The notes: generated by a model not told the origin, from the letters alone. A stretch of DNA of 64,000 bases from Chelonobacter sp050613185 (GCF_050613185.1 NZ_CP192511.1:2356001-2420000); one strand, 5' to 3'. Shown: positions 44,359-54,051, numbered from the stretch's first letter. A program made the numbers and translations.

Positions 44359-45288
44359 TTAATTATGTTCTTGTTGCTGTTCGACATTCGTATTTTCATT
44401 CGCTTCTTCTACCAACTCCGCTTCTTTGAACGGCGAAGGTTGTCCACAAAGCTTAGATAAAATACTGGCTAAGGTTTTGCGCATTTCCAGACGGTTGACA
44501 ATCATATCAATCGCGCCTTTTTCCAACAAAAATTCACTGCGCTGAAAGCCTTCCGGCAATTTTTCACGCACCGTTTGCTCAATCACGCGCGGACCGGCAA
44601 AACCGATCAAGGCTTTCGGTTCGGCAATATTAATATCGCCCAACATCGCGAAACTGGCGGAAACGCCGCCCATGGTCGGGTCGGTCAAAACCGAAATATA
44701 CGGCACCCCCGCTTCTTTCATTTTTGCCAACACCGCACTGGTTTTCGCCATTTGCATTAAAGAGAACAGAGCTTCCTGCATCCGCGCGCCGCCGCTTGCC
44801 GAGAAACAGATCAACGGACAATTATTCACCAACGCCGCTTCCGCCGCTTTAACAAATTTACCGCCGACCACCGATCCCATCGAACCGCCCATAAAGTTAA
44901 AATTAAACGCCGCGACCACCACCGGCAAATCATAGATTTTACCTTGCATGACGATTAAGGCGTCTTTTTCACCGGTTTGTTTTTGTGCCGCGCTGAGACG
45001 ATCTTTATAGCGCTTCAAATCTTTAAATTTCAACACATCTTCCGGCTCAATCTCAGCCGCTAATTCCTGTGCGCTGTTTTCATCAAGTAAGCTCAATAAC
45101 CGCGCACGCGGATCGATACGCATGTGGTGACCGCACTTTGGACACACTTCCAAATTGCGCACCACTTCGTCCCGATATAAAACCTGTTCGCAAGAGGTAC
45201 ATTTGGTCCAAATACCTTCCGGCACATTCGCCTTCTGGCTACTGCTGCTTACCGAGGTTTTGCTAAAAATTCTTTCAATCCAGCTCAT
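44359..45288 (-). CDS. accD: Acetyl-CoA carboxylase carboxyltransferase subunit beta
   Basis: First step of fatty acid synthesis, with AccA. 309 residues (E. coli 304). N-terminal four-Cys zinc ribbon (CTSCEQVLY ... CPKCGHHMRI) that also allows AccD to bind its mRNA in E. coli. The carboxyltransferase core has FMGGSMGSVVGGKF and SASGGARMQEA. E. coli has truA-dedA-accD-folC; here dedA has moved away, leaving a 109-bp gap to truA. Confidence 0.96.
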   Translation of the reverse strand: MSWIERIFSKTSVSSSSQKANVPEGIWTKCTSCEQVLYRDEVVRNLEVCPKCGHHMRIDPRARLLSLLDENSAQELAAEIEPEDVLKFKDLKRYKDRLSAAQKQTGEKDALIVMQGKIYDLPVVVAAFNFNFMGGSMGSVVGGKFVKAAEAALVNNCPLICFSASGGARMQEALFSLMQMAKTSAVLAKMKEAGVPYISVLTDPTMGGVSASFAMLGDINIAEPKALIGFAGPRVIEQTVREKLPEGFQRSEFLLEKGAIDMIVNRLEMRKTLASILSKLCGQPSPFKEAELVEEANENTNVEQQQEHN

Positions 45289-45397
45289 TGCTTATAACCT
45301 TGTTGATCGTTCTTGTATATGATTGGGGTGTTAATAAACTGGCGTTATTACACCATATTTATTGGTTTTTTTATACATTTTTCTCAAAAGTTAACGG

Positions 45398-46183
45398 TTA
45401 ATCCGGTAAAAAAAGTGGTCCTAACGCCATTTTCGGCAACTCAAAATCCGCAGGATACGTTACATCAACCAAATATAAGCCTTCCGCTTTTGCCGTTGCC
45501 GCCGCCAAAGTGCGGTCTTTTTGCTGTTGCAACCATGCGATCCATTCGGGCGGCTGATTGCCGTTGCCCACTTCCAACAAACTGCCGACAATATTGCGCA
45601 CCATATGATGTACAAAGGCATTGGCTTGAATATCCACCATCACAAATTGCCCAAAACGGCTGACGTTCAGATGGTGTACATTGCGCCACGGCGAACGGGA
45701 TTGGCACTGCGCCGCGCGAAACGCGCTGAAATCCAACTCGCCCAATAAGGCTTGCCCTGCTTGGTGCATTTTTTCGTGTTCCAACGGCGGGTGATAATGG
45801 GTTAACCCTTTCGCCAAAATCGCCGGGCGCAGTACATGATTATAAATTAGATAACGATAGCGGCGTGCGGTGGCGCTAAAACGGGCATGAAAATCGTCAT
45901 CAACCTGTTTGACCCATTTCACTTTCACATCATCGGGCAAATTGGCGTTTACGCCCAACGTCCAAGCGTGAGGCTGACGAATTGCTTCGGTTTCAAAATG
46001 CACCACTTGTCCGGTGGCGTGTACGCCGGAATCGGTACGTCCGGCACAAAAAACCGAAACTTCATGCGCCGCAACCTTGCTAAGTGCGGTTTCCAAGGCT
46101 TGCTGCACGCTTTTCACCGCCTGCTGCCGCTGCCAACCGAAATAACGGCTGCCGTCGTACTCAATCCCCAAGGCAATTTTCAT
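45398..46183 (-). CDS. truA: tRNA pseudouridine synthase A
   Basis: Makes pseudouridine at positions 38-40 of tRNA anticodon arms. 261 residues. Motif I IEYDGSRYFGWQRQ, the catalytic Asp in AGRTDSGVHATGQV, and the C-terminal FVHHMVRNIVGSLLEVG. An AGGCGGAGAG lies just upstream. Nothing unusual. Confidence 0.96.
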   Translation of the reverse strand: MKIALGIEYDGSRYFGWQRQQAVKSVQQALETALSKVAAHEVSVFCAGRTDSGVHATGQVVHFETEAIRQPHAWTLGVNANLPDDVKVKWVKQVDDDFHARFSATARRYRYLIYNHVLRPAILAKGLTHYHPPLEHEKMHQAGQALLGELDFSAFRAAQCQSRSPWRNVHHLNVSRFGQFVMVDIQANAFVHHMVRNIVGSLLEVGNGNQPPEWIAWLQQQKDRTLAAATAKAEGLYLVDVTYPADFELPKMALGPLFLPD

Positions 46184-46227
46184 TTTCTCTCCGCCTTTCT
46201 TTTAGTATTTCCCTTAGCTTAGATACG

Positions 46228-46264
46228 AAAAAACACCAAACAATCGAAGATTGCTGGTGTTTTT
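46228..46264 (-). terminator. Terminator after rplY
   Basis: On the minus strand AAAAACACCA pairs with TGGTGTTTTTT around a 16-nt loop that itself contains a short ATC/GAT pairing, ending in a T-run 19 bp after the rplY stop. Separates rplY from truA. Confidence 0.75.
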
Positions 46265-46282
46265 CAGATGACACGTTAATGG

Positions 46283-46567
46283 TTATACGCGTTTGAAATC
46301 CAGGTGCGCCAATTTTGGTTTGAACGGGTGGCGTTGTACTGCTTGGATTTTTACCGCCACTTCTTTACCGTCGATAACCAAGGTGATCACTTCGCTGTAG
46401 AAGCTGTCGTGCGCTTGCGCGTTATTCAGTTCATCGTGGTTTAAGGTGATAGATACCGGGGCTTCGTTGCCACCGTAAACGATTGCAGGAATTAAACCGG
46501 CATGGCGCAGACGGCGGCTCGCACCCGTTCCTAGCGCTTGACGAACTTCAGCATTAAATTTATACAT
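46283..46567 (-). CDS. rplY: 50S ribosomal protein L25
   Basis: 94 residues (E. coli L25 also 94), single-domain form that binds 5S rRNA. FNAEVRQALGTGASRRLRHAG and KIQAVQRHPFKPKLAHLDF are the family signatures. Monocistronic between its own terminator and a 300-bp intergenic region (46568-46869) that contains an uptake signal near 46709 and the dedA promoter but no gene that I can see. Confidence 0.96.
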   Translation of the reverse strand: MYKFNAEVRQALGTGASRRLRHAGLIPAIVYGGNEAPVSITLNHDELNNAQAHDSFYSEVITLVIDGKEVAVKIQAVQRHPFKPKLAHLDFKRV

Positions 46568-46869
46568 ATTAAATGTCTCATTTGTGAATCTTTAAAATTA
46601 AGGATTACAGGCGACCCGGCAATCCCGACAGGTTTGGCTTGAACGGCGCGCGGCTCACTCAAGGGCGGCTATTCTAGTCAATTTTTGTCCGCAACGCAAA
46701 CAAAAACCGCACTTTGCCATTTGTTTTGTTTAATCCGACCCGCTCTCTCAAGTTTCTGTGGCGGATTCTTTTTTTATGATGGCAATTATTGGTAAAAACA
46801 GGCAAAATAACACCTTATTTCAATTTAAGAAGTTGAATCCTTTAAACGAACGAAAATAACGGGTTAATT

Positions 46870-47481
46870 GTGCAATTTTTTATTGATTTTTTTACGAATT
46901 ACGGCTATTTCGCGGTCTTTTTTGTCTTATTATTATGTGGGATGGGCGTACCGATTCCGGAAGACATCACCTTGGTTTCCGGCGGCATTATCTCCGGCTT
47001 GGGCTATGCCAATCCGCATTGGATGGTGGTGGTCGGAATGCTTGGTGTGTTGTTCGGCGACTGCCTGATGTATAGTTTAGGGCGTTTTTATGGCGTTAAA
47101 ATCCTGCGCTTTAAATTAATTAAACGGTTTATCACCTTTAAACGTTTAAAAATGGTGAAAGATAAATTTGATCGCTACGGCAACCGTCTGCTGTTTTTCG
47201 CCCGCTTTCTGCCGGGTTTAAGAACACCGGTTTATATTATTTCCGGCGTCACCCGTCGCGTCAGCTTTATCCGTTTTCTAGTGATCGACTTTTTCGCAGC
47301 TATTATTTCAGTGCCACTGTGGGTTTATTTGGGACATCACGGCGCGGAAAATATCGACTGGATTAAAGCGCAAATGCGCCATGGGCAAATGGGGATTTAT
47401 CTGATTTTGGCTGTGGTCATTATTTTTGTCGGTTTTACGTATTGGAAACGCAAACGGCAACAAGCGGAAGAAAATAATTAA
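46870..47481 (+). CDS. dedA: DedA-family membrane protein
   Basis: 203 residues with about five hydrophobic segments. DedA signatures are GVPIPEDITLVSGGI, GDCLMYSLGRFYG and FFARFLPGLRTPVYIISGVTRRVSF. DedA proteins are flippases for undecaprenyl phosphate or other lipids and needed for envelope integrity. Start is a GTG (46870). A ~100-bp diverged fragment of this gene (residues about 118-154) recurs at 56539-56640 beside the integrated element. Confidence 0.9.
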   Translation: MQFFIDFFTNYGYFAVFFVLLLCGMGVPIPEDITLVSGGIISGLGYANPHWMVVVGMLGVLFGDCLMYSLGRFYGVKILRFKLIKRFITFKRLKMVKDKFDRYGNRLLFFARFLPGLRTPVYIISGVTRRVSFIRFLVIDFFAAIISVPLWVYLGHHGAENIDWIKAQMRHGQMGIYLILAVVIIFVGFTYWKRKRQQAEENN

Positions 47482-47492
47482 TCCTATAAATA

Positions 47493-47533
47493 AAATAGCG
47501 GTTATAAATGAAAGTCTATAACCGCTATTTTTT
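47493..47533. terminator. Terminator between dedA and the SlyB-like gene
   Basis: Stem AAATAGCGGTTATA / TATAACCGCTATTT (14 bp, 10-nt loop) flanked by A-rich and T-rich runs, between convergent genes. Likely acts in both directions. Confidence 0.85.
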
Positions 47534-47544
47534 AGTGCTTGAAA

Positions 47545-48006
47545 TTACAAAGCAGAAACATTTAACGTCGAGCCGCCGACAATACGCACCCGTGCGCCCG
47601 GCACTAATTTGGAATCGTACTTTTGCACCACCACGATTTCTTTGCCGTCATCTTTGCGGATCACTAATTCTAATGAATCCACTTGGCTGGCTTTTTGCTC
47701 AATCACACTGCCCGCCACCGCACCGGCAACTGCGCCGACTGCCGTGGCAATCGCCTGCCCCGTGCCGCCGCCAACGGTCGAACCTAAAATCCCCCCGATC
47801 GCACCGCCGCCGACCGTGCCAATCACGCCTTGATTAGGTGCCTGAATGGCGACCTCACGGCTGGAAACGATGGTGCCGTAGCTGATCGAACGCGCTTCCT
47901 TCGCTTGATTCCCCGTATAAACATCACCGCTATAAACATCTTTATTGGCACAGCCAACAACAGCCAATCCCATCATTACGGTTACAGCTAACATTGATTT
48001 TTTCAT
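47545..48006 (-). CDS. slyB: Outer-membrane lipoprotein, SlyB/Pcp family
   Basis: 153 residues. Signal peptide ends in lipobox VVGC, so Cys19 would be lipidated. The middle is a glycine-zipper 2TM domain (GTVGGGAIGGILGSTVGGG...AVGAVAGAVAGSVIEQ), the C-terminal domain binds or spans envelope layers (VVVQKYDSKLVPGARVRIV). Related to H. influenzae Pcp and E. coli SlyB, which stabilise the outer membrane. Monocistronic. Confidence 0.93.
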   Translation of the reverse strand: MKKSMLAVTVMMGLAVVGCANKDVYSGDVYTGNQAKEARSISYGTIVSSREVAIQAPNQGVIGTVGGGAIGGILGSTVGGGTGQAIATAVGAVAGAVAGSVIEQKASQVDSLELVIRKDDGKEIVVVQKYDSKLVPGARVRIVGGSTLNVSAL

Positions 48007-48026
48007 TGATTACATTCCTCAACATG

Positions 48027-48638
48027 TCATGGTTGTCTTTCTGATCCCACTACATCGGCAATAGGGTGCGGATGTAATTTGATACAAGAATGATTTTCTG
48101 TCTTCTCTTGTAAAGTAACGGCAATTGAAAGATTACACAATTGCTCTCCCTCTACGTTAGGTTCGTCGACTTTGACTCTTAAGCGCGGGTTTTCGTTCAG
48201 ACCAAACCGTTGATTTATTCGATTTAGCCATTCATTTGCCGATTCTTTAACCAAAAACGGCACGACTAATTCAATATGTTCCCAACCTTGCCGCGGATAG
48301 ACTTTATTTTTCGGCATGGGCAATTCAACGATTGACACCGCTTGCCCGGCAAATGTCAACGGTCGATCTAATCGAATCAAATAAATCGGTCTGCCATTGA
48401 CTTGATTATCACTCAATATCGAACCGCACTTTAACAATGCCGCCAGCCAAATTTGTCCTTGCCGCACGCTGTTGACCCGAATCGCCAGATGATCGATTTC
48501 AAATTCCGCCAACGAAATACCGATTGTCTGCGCTAATTGTTCAATCTGCCGTTCAAATTCGGCAAATTGATCGGAAAGTGCGGTTACATCCGCCGATTCG
48601 CCGGAAAATAGCGGGTGCGGCTCGGTTAAATTTGTCAT
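48027..48638 (-). CDS. yecM: YecM-family protein (VOC-like fold)
   Basis: 203 residues from the ATG at 48638; a GTG five codons upstream has no ribosome site. FEIDHLAIRVNS, LIRLDRPL and PRQGWEHIELVVP, with His and Glu positions of the vicinal-oxygen-chelate fold, match YecM. Biochemical function unknown. Its place divergent from argS is conserved in H. influenzae. Confidence 0.88.
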   Translation of the reverse strand: MTNLTEPHPLFSGESADVTALSDQFAEFERQIEQLAQTIGISLAEFEIDHLAIRVNSVRQGQIWLAALLKCGSILSDNQVNGRPIYLIRLDRPLTFAGQAVSIVELPMPKNKVYPRQGWEHIELVVPFLVKESANEWLNRINQRFGLNENPRLRVKVDEPNVEGEQLCNLSIAVTLQEKTENHSCIKLHPHPIADVVGSERQP

Positions 48639-48710
48639 TCTGTCTTTTCTCACTGGCGATAAAACGGTATGATAGCGCCCAAATTTTCAATTTAAAAGGC
48701 TACAATTTCT

Positions 48711-50441
48711 GTGAATATTCAACACATTTTATCGCAAAAAATCAAACAGGCAATGATCGCCGCCGGTGCAGAACAAGACTGTGAGGCGTTAGTACGCCAA
48801 TCCGGTAAACCGCAGTTCGGAGATTACCAAGCCAACGGGATTATGGCGGCTGCCAAAAAACGGGGTATCGTACCGCGCGAGATGGCTCAGCAAGTGCTGA
48901 ATCATTTGGATTTAACTGATTTCGTGGAAAAAGTCGAAATTGCCGGGCCGGGCTTTATCAATCTGTTTCTACACCCACAATGGTTGGCAGCACAAAGCCA
49001 AGCTTTGCTTAAACAAACGCAATTAATTGCGCCTGTCGCGCAACCGCAAACCATCGTTGCTGACTACTCTGCGCCGAATGTGGCAAAACAGATGCACGTC
49101 GGGCATTTGCGTTCGACGATTATCGGCGATGCGGTGGTGCGAGTGTTGCAATATTTAGGACACAACGTAATCCGCGCCAACCATGTCGGCGATTGGGGAA
49201 CCCAATTCGGCATGTTGATCGCTTACTTGGAAAAAGTGGAATACGAACACGCCGAAGATTTGGCGCTGAGCGATTTAGAAGAATTTTATCGCGCCGCCAA
49301 ACAATGTTATGACAGCGACGCTGACTTTGCCGAAAAATCGCGTAATTATGTGGTGAAATTACAAGGCGGCGATGATTATTGCTTGGCCATGTGGCGCAAA
49401 CTGGTGGACATCACCATGCAGCAAAACCAACAAACCTATGATCGCTTAAATGTTACCTTGAGTAACGATGACGTAATGGGCGAAAGCCTGTATAACCCGA
49501 TGTTGCCGAGCATTGTCGCCGATCTGAAAGCCAAAGGCATTGCAGTCGAAGACCAAGGCGCCGTGGTGGTGTTTTTAGACGAATTCAAAAACAAAGACGG
49601 CGAAGCGATGGGCGTGATTATCCAAAAAAGCGACGGCGGTTTCCTTTACACTACGACTGATATTGCCGCCGCCAAATACCGCCATGAGGTGCTGCACGCC
49701 GACCGAGCATTATATTTCACCGACAGCCGCCAAAGCCAGCATTTACAGCAGGCGTGGACGATCGTACGCAAAGCCGGTTATATTCCGGACAGTATGAGCT
49801 TGGAACATTTCAATTTTGGCATGATGTTGGGCAAAGACAACAAACCGTTCAAAACCCGTTCCGGCGACACGGTGAAATTGACCGATTTGCTCAACGAAGC
49901 GATTGAACGCGCCACCAAGCTGATCGCCGAAAAAAATCAGGATCTAAGCGCAGCCGAACTGCAACAAGTGGTCGAAGCCGTGGCAATTGGCGCGGTAAAA
50001 TATGCCGACCTCTCCAAAAACCGCACCACCGATTATGTGTTCGATTGGGATAATATGCTGAGTTTTGAAGGCAATACCGCCCCCTATATGCAATATGCCT
50101 ACACCCGTATCAGCTCGATTTTCAGCCGCAGCCAAATTGATGTTAATTCGTTACAGGGTAACATCAATTTGCAAGATGAAAAAGAACGTGCCTTAGCGAT
50201 TAAATTACTGCAATTTGAGGAAGCGGTGCAACTGGTTGCCAAAGAAGGCACGCCGCACGTTTTATGTGCCTATTTGTATGAATTGGCCGGGGCGTTTTCT
50301 GCATTCTATGAACATTGTCCGATTTTAAATCAAGAGGATCAGGCTGTGAAGAACAGCCGTTTGCAACTCGCCGCCCTGACACAGAAAACCTTACAACAAG
50401 GGTTGGATCTATTAGGGATTAAAACCGTCGCAAAAATGTAA
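48711..50441 (+). CDS. argS: Arginyl-tRNA synthetase
   Basis: Class I synthetase, 576 residues (E. coli 577). N-terminal Add-1 domain, the HIGH motif as HVGHLRSTIIGD, and the C-terminal DALR anticodon domain starting near YMQYAYTRISS. A canonical KMSKS is not seen, normal for this enzyme. Start is GTG at 48711 with an AAAAGG site 11 bp before. Ends in a strong terminator. Confidence 0.97.
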   Translation: MNIQHILSQKIKQAMIAAGAEQDCEALVRQSGKPQFGDYQANGIMAAAKKRGIVPREMAQQVLNHLDLTDFVEKVEIAGPGFINLFLHPQWLAAQSQALLKQTQLIAPVAQPQTIVADYSAPNVAKQMHVGHLRSTIIGDAVVRVLQYLGHNVIRANHVGDWGTQFGMLIAYLEKVEYEHAEDLALSDLEEFYRAAKQCYDSDADFAEKSRNYVVKLQGGDDYCLAMWRKLVDITMQQNQQTYDRLNVTLSNDDVMGESLYNPMLPSIVADLKAKGIAVEDQGAVVVFLDEFKNKDGEAMGVIIQKSDGGFLYTTTDIAAAKYRHEVLHADRALYFTDSRQSQHLQQAWTIVRKAGYIPDSMSLEHFNFGMMLGKDNKPFKTRSGDTVKLTDLLNEAIERATKLIAEKNQDLSAAELQQVVEAVAIGAVKYADLSKNRTTDYVFDWDNMLSFEGNTAPYMQYAYTRISSIFSRSQIDVNSLQGNINLQDEKERALAIKLLQFEEAVQLVAKEGTPHVLCAYLYELAGAFSAFYEHCPILNQEDQAVKNSRLQLAALTQKTLQQGLDLLGIKTVAKM

Positions 50442-50458
50442 TTTGATGTTTTAAAAAT

Positions 50459-50497
50459 AAAAAATCGCCATTCCGAGATAAAAATGGCGATTTTTTT
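50459..50497. terminator. Terminator between argS and grpE
   Basis: Stem AAAATCGCCATT / AATGGCGATTTT (12 bp, 10-nt loop) followed by T-run on the plus side and with an A-run on the other, so it serves both convergent genes. Confidence 0.9.
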
Positions 50498-50523
50498 CTC
50501 GATCATTTGCGTGTAAACCGCAC

Positions 50524-51099
50524 TTACGCCGCAACCATCACCATCGCCGGACGAATCACACGGCCGTTCAACAAATAGCCTTTTTGTAATACTTGCGTGA
50601 TTTGATTGGTGGTAAAACCTTCTGTCGGCTGCATAGAAATGGCTTGATGTTGTTCCGGATTGAAAGCTTCGCCGATCACGCCAACGGCGGTGACGCCGAA
50701 TTTATTTACAGTCGCAATCAACGACTTATAAGTCAGTTCTACCCCGTCAAACACCGCTTTGCTGCTTTCATCATCGCTTTGTGGTCTTGCATCAAGCGCA
50801 CGTTCCAGATTATCAATCACTTCCAACAACTCTTTGGAAAATTTTTCTAAGGCAAAGTTATGCGCTTTTTCCACATCTTGCTCGGCACGGCGGCGGATAT
50901 TATCCACTTCGGCACGGCTTCTGAGCTGCACGTCTTGCACACGCTTGTTGCTTTCTTCCAGCTGCACTTCCAACTCTTGCACACGGGCAATTGCTTCTTC
51001 TAACGGATCTTGATTGATGATTTCCACCTCTTGCGGCTCTACGCTTGCATTCTCTTCGGCGGCAGCTTCAATTTTTTTCTCATCAGTAATATCAGACAT
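50524..51099 (-). CDS. grpE: Nucleotide exchange factor GrpE
   Basis: DnaK co-chaperone that releases ADP. 191 residues: acidic N terminus, long coiled coil (EEAIARVQELEVQLEESNKRVQDVQLRSRAEVDNIRRR) and the C-terminal beta domain (FNPEQHQAISMQPTEG...LQKGYLLNGRVIRPAMV). Orientation divergent from nadK is as in enterics. A strong heat-shock promoter lies about 105 bp upstream. Confidence 0.96.
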   Translation of the reverse strand: MSDITDEKKIEAAAEENASVEPQEVEIINQDPLEEAIARVQELEVQLEESNKRVQDVQLRSRAEVDNIRRRAEQDVEKAHNFALEKFSKELLEVIDNLERALDARPQSDDESSKAVFDGVELTYKSLIATVNKFGVTAVGVIGEAFNPEQHQAISMQPTEGFTTNQITQVLQKGYLLNGRVIRPAMVMVAA

Positions 51100-51203
51100 C
51101 TTTTCTCCCTATTTTGTGCTGAATATCAAATTTACAGGCTATTTTACCCAAAAACCCAGTATCAAGTCAGCCTTGATACTGTTAATTGTATCTTATTTTG
51201 TTA

Positions 51204-51231
51204 AGATAGGGGCTAAATTGACTATTTCAAG
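51204..51231 (-). promoter_or_regulatory. Sigma-32 heat-shock promoter of grpE
   Basis: On the minus strand CTTGAAA (-35, 51231-51225) is followed after 12 bp by CCCCTATCT (-10, 51212-51204), nearly identical to the RpoH consensus CTTGAAA-N11-16-CCCCATNT. It lies upstream of grpE with a leader of about 100 nt. Confidence 0.85.
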
Positions 51232-51259
51232 CAATTACTATTTTTTATGAGTAGCATAA

Positions 51260-52180
51260 ATGAGCAATAATGCGTTAAATTCCACGCCGAGCAAGAGTAA
51301 ACGGCAGTTCCATACCATTGGTTTGGTCGGCAGACCACGCAACCATAATGCCCTGCAAATGCATAAAAACATCTATCAGTGGTTAAGTGAACGTGATTAC
51401 GAAGTGCTGGTAGAAGAAGACATTGGCAAAGATTTATCTATTCCCGAAAACCATATCGCCCCGATTGAACAAATCGGCGAAAAAGCCGATTTAGCGATTG
51501 TAATCGGCGGCGATGGCAATATGCTCGGTACGGCCCGGGTGTTGGCGCGCTATGACATTGCCGTGATCGGGATTAATCGCGGAAATTTAGGCTTTCTCAC
51601 TGACATTGATCCAAAGCATGCCTACTCACAGCTCCATTCCTGTTTGGAAGAAGGGGAATATTTCATCGAAGAGCGGTTTTTATTGGAAGCAATGGTTGAA
51701 CGTGGCAATCAACGGATCAATTTAAACAATGCCGTCAATGAAGTGGTGATTCACCCGGCTAAAATCGCACATATGATCGATTTTCAAGTCTATATTAACG
51801 ATAAATTCGCCTTCTCCCAACGTTCCGACGGCTTGATTATTTCCACGCCAACCGGTTCGACCGCTTATTCGCTCTCTGCCGGCGGTCCGATTTTGACACC
51901 GCAACTGAATGCAATTGCACTGGTGCCGATGTTTCCGCACACCCTATCGTCTCGTCCGCTGGTTATCGACGGCAATAGCGTGATTTCCCTGCGTTTTGCA
52001 CAATACACTGTGCGCCAGCTGGAAATCAGTTGCGACAGCCAAGTGGCACATGCCTTTTCGCCCGATGATAAAATTATTGTGCGCAAAAGCCAAGATACCC
52101 TACGTCTGTTACATTTAAATGATTACAACTATTTCAATGTGTTAAGTGCCAAACTCGGCTGGTTGCAAAAATTATTCTGA
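51260..52180 (+). CDS. nadK: NAD kinase
   Basis: Phosphorylates NAD to NADP. 306 residues (E. coli 292, here a slightly longer N terminus). GGDGNMLGTARVL is the ATP/NAD kinase motif; NEVVIHP and the SPTGSTAYSLSAGGPI-like segment (written STPTGSTAYSLSAGGP here) complete it. An ATG 13 bp upstream is out of frame. No clear Shine-Dalgarno. recN follows after 87 bp. Confidence 0.95.
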   Translation: MSNNALNSTPSKSKRQFHTIGLVGRPRNHNALQMHKNIYQWLSERDYEVLVEEDIGKDLSIPENHIAPIEQIGEKADLAIVIGGDGNMLGTARVLARYDIAVIGINRGNLGFLTDIDPKHAYSQLHSCLEEGEYFIEERFLLEAMVERGNQRINLNNAVNEVVIHPAKIAHMIDFQVYINDKFAFSQRSDGLIISTPTGSTAYSLSAGGPILTPQLNAIALVPMFPHTLSSRPLVIDGNSVISLRFAQYTVRQLEISCDSQVAHAFSPDDKIIVRKSQDTLRLLHLNDYNYFNVLSAKLGWLQKLF

Positions 52181-52210
52181 TATTTTTGAACAAAAACAGA
52201 AAAACCTCTT

Positions 52211-52256
52211 TACTGGATAAAAAAACAGTATAAAATACCTGTATAAATACCCAGTA
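52211..52256 (+). promoter_or_regulatory. Two LexA (SOS) boxes upstream of recN
   Basis: Box 1 TACTGGATAAAAAAACAGTA (52211-52230) fits the consensus TACTG-N10-CAGTA at both half-sites. Box 2 ACCTGTATAAATACCCAGTA (52237-52256) keeps CTG-N10-CAG and ends 11 bp before the recN ATG. Tandem LexA sites predict tight SOS control, as for enteric recN. Confidence 0.9.
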
Positions 52257-52267
52257 AAGAGGTTGCT

Positions 52268-53944
52268 ATGTTAATTCATTTGAACATTCAAAATTTTGCT
52301 ATCGTTAACCAACTCGATCTTGCCTTGCAACAAGGCATGAGCGTGATTACCGGCGAAACCGGCGCCGGCAAATCCATTGCGATTGATGCATTAGGATTGT
52401 GTTTAGGCGAACGCGCTGAAAGCAGTATGATTCGCCACGGGCAAGAGCGCGGCGAAGTGCGGGCAACCTTTGATATCAGTCTTAATAGTGCGGCGCAGCA
52501 ATGGTTACAACAATATGAATTGGAAGATCTGGATTTGCCTACCTTTTGCAATTTACGCCGTGTTATCCGCAATGACGGGCGCTCAAAGGCGTTTATCAAT
52601 AATTACCCGGTTCCAGTCGCGCAACTACGCGAATTGGGCGGATTACTGATTCAAATCAACGGGCAACATAGTTCACAGCGCCTATTAAAAAGCGAAGCGC
52701 AATTAACGTTGTTGGATCAGTTTTGTGATAACCAAGTGCGGTTACAGCAAATGTCCGACAGCTATCAGCAATGGAAACAAGCAAAACAGCAACTTAAAAC
52801 CTTTCAACAACAACTGACAGAAAATGAAGCCAAACGCCAACTATTGCAATATCAAGTGGAAGAGTTGAACGAATTCAATCCGCAAGCGGATGAATATCAA
52901 CAGTTGGAACAACAACATAACTGTTTAGCCAATGCCGAACAGATTGCGCAGCTATCGCAATCCATCAGTATGTTGCTGAATGAAAATGAATCAGTGAATA
53001 TCGAATCGATGTTGAATAAATCCGAGCGTTATTGCGAAGAATTATTAGGCATGAGCAATCAATATGCCAATTTACGGAGTCTACTGCAAGGTGCGCTGAT
53101 TCAAGTGCAAGAAGCCGCTTCCGAACTGCAAAACTTAACCTCCAATATTGAGCAAGATCCGTATTTGCTGGCGGAAGTGGAACAACGCCTCGGCACTACC
53201 CTGCAATTAGCGAAAAAACACCATATCGAACCGGAACAATTGGCACAACACCACGCACAGTTAAAATTACAGTTAACCGAATTGGCCGATCTGAATGAAG
53301 GCGAAGCGCAATTGCAACAACAGCTTGAAAGTGCGGTTAGCGCAATGCGACAAGCGGCTGAAGCGTTGTATCAAGCCCGACAGGATGGTGCGAAAAAATT
53401 GTCCTCAGAAATTACCGGTGTGATTAAACAATTAGCCATGGAAAATGCCGAATTTGATATTCGGATTCAACACAATCCTTCCGCCGTTAACGGCTTAGGT
53501 GCAGATGAAATCGTATTTATGCTGCGCAGTAATTTAGGGCAGTTATCACAACCGCTGGCTAAAATCGCCTCCGGCGGGGAATTGTCACGTATTGCCTTGG
53601 CAATACAAGTGCTGACTGCCGATAAAATGGCGACACCGACATTGATTTTCGATGAGGTTGATGTTGGTATCAGCGGCGCAACCGCCGCCGTGGTCGGGCG
53701 CTTAATGCGGCAATTAGGTAAAAAATGCCAGATTCTGTGCGTCACCCACCTGCCACAAGTCGCTGCGCACGGACAGCACCATTTTAGTGTACAAAAATTC
53801 ACCCGTAACGGCGAAACCATCACTGAAATGACCGCACTTAATGGCAAAGAACGGATTCACGCTCTCTCGCGTTTATTAAGTGGCAGTGAAGTGACCAACG
53901 CGACGCTGGCAAATGCCAAAGAATTGTTAAAATTAGCGGCTTAA
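52268..53944 (+). CDS. recN: DNA repair protein RecN
   Basis: SMC-like ATPase for double-strand break repair. 558 residues (E. coli 553). Walker A TGETGAGKSIAIDAL near the N terminus, Gln-rich coiled coil in the middle, and the C-terminal head with LSRIALAIQVL signature and TLIFDEVDVGISG Walker B. Upstream DNA has two LexA boxes. The terminator behind it is built from inverted uptake signals. Confidence 0.96.
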   Translation: MLIHLNIQNFAIVNQLDLALQQGMSVITGETGAGKSIAIDALGLCLGERAESSMIRHGQERGEVRATFDISLNSAAQQWLQQYELEDLDLPTFCNLRRVIRNDGRSKAFINNYPVPVAQLRELGGLLIQINGQHSSQRLLKSEAQLTLLDQFCDNQVRLQQMSDSYQQWKQAKQQLKTFQQQLTENEAKRQLLQYQVEELNEFNPQADEYQQLEQQHNCLANAEQIAQLSQSISMLLNENESVNIESMLNKSERYCEELLGMSNQYANLRSLLQGALIQVQEAASELQNLTSNIEQDPYLLAEVEQRLGTTLQLAKKHHIEPEQLAQHHAQLKLQLTELADLNEGEAQLQQQLESAVSAMRQAAEALYQARQDGAKKLSSEITGVIKQLAMENAEFDIRIQHNPSAVNGLGADEIVFMLRSNLGQLSQPLAKIASGGELSRIALAIQVLTADKMATPTLIFDEVDVGISGATAAVVGRLMRQLGKKCQILCVTHLPQVAAHGQHHFSVQKFTRNGETITEMTALNGKERIHALSRLLSGSEVTNATLANAKELLKLAA

Positions 53945-53971
53945 ATACCAACTCATTCGTCCAATGATTTA

Positions 53972-54051
53972 AACCGCACTTTTACATTATCTATAATAAA
54001 AATACAGGTTCTGCTCAATGTGAGCAAAACCTGTACTTTAAAAGTGCGGTT
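53972..54051. terminator. Nested USS terminator between recN and ompW
   Basis: An outer inverted USS pair (AACCGCACTTTTA at 53972 and AAAAGTGCGGTT ending near 54051) encloses an inner hairpin ACAGGTT(CTGCTC...GAGCAA)AACCTGT at 54004-54034. The genes on both sides converge here. Confidence 0.7.
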
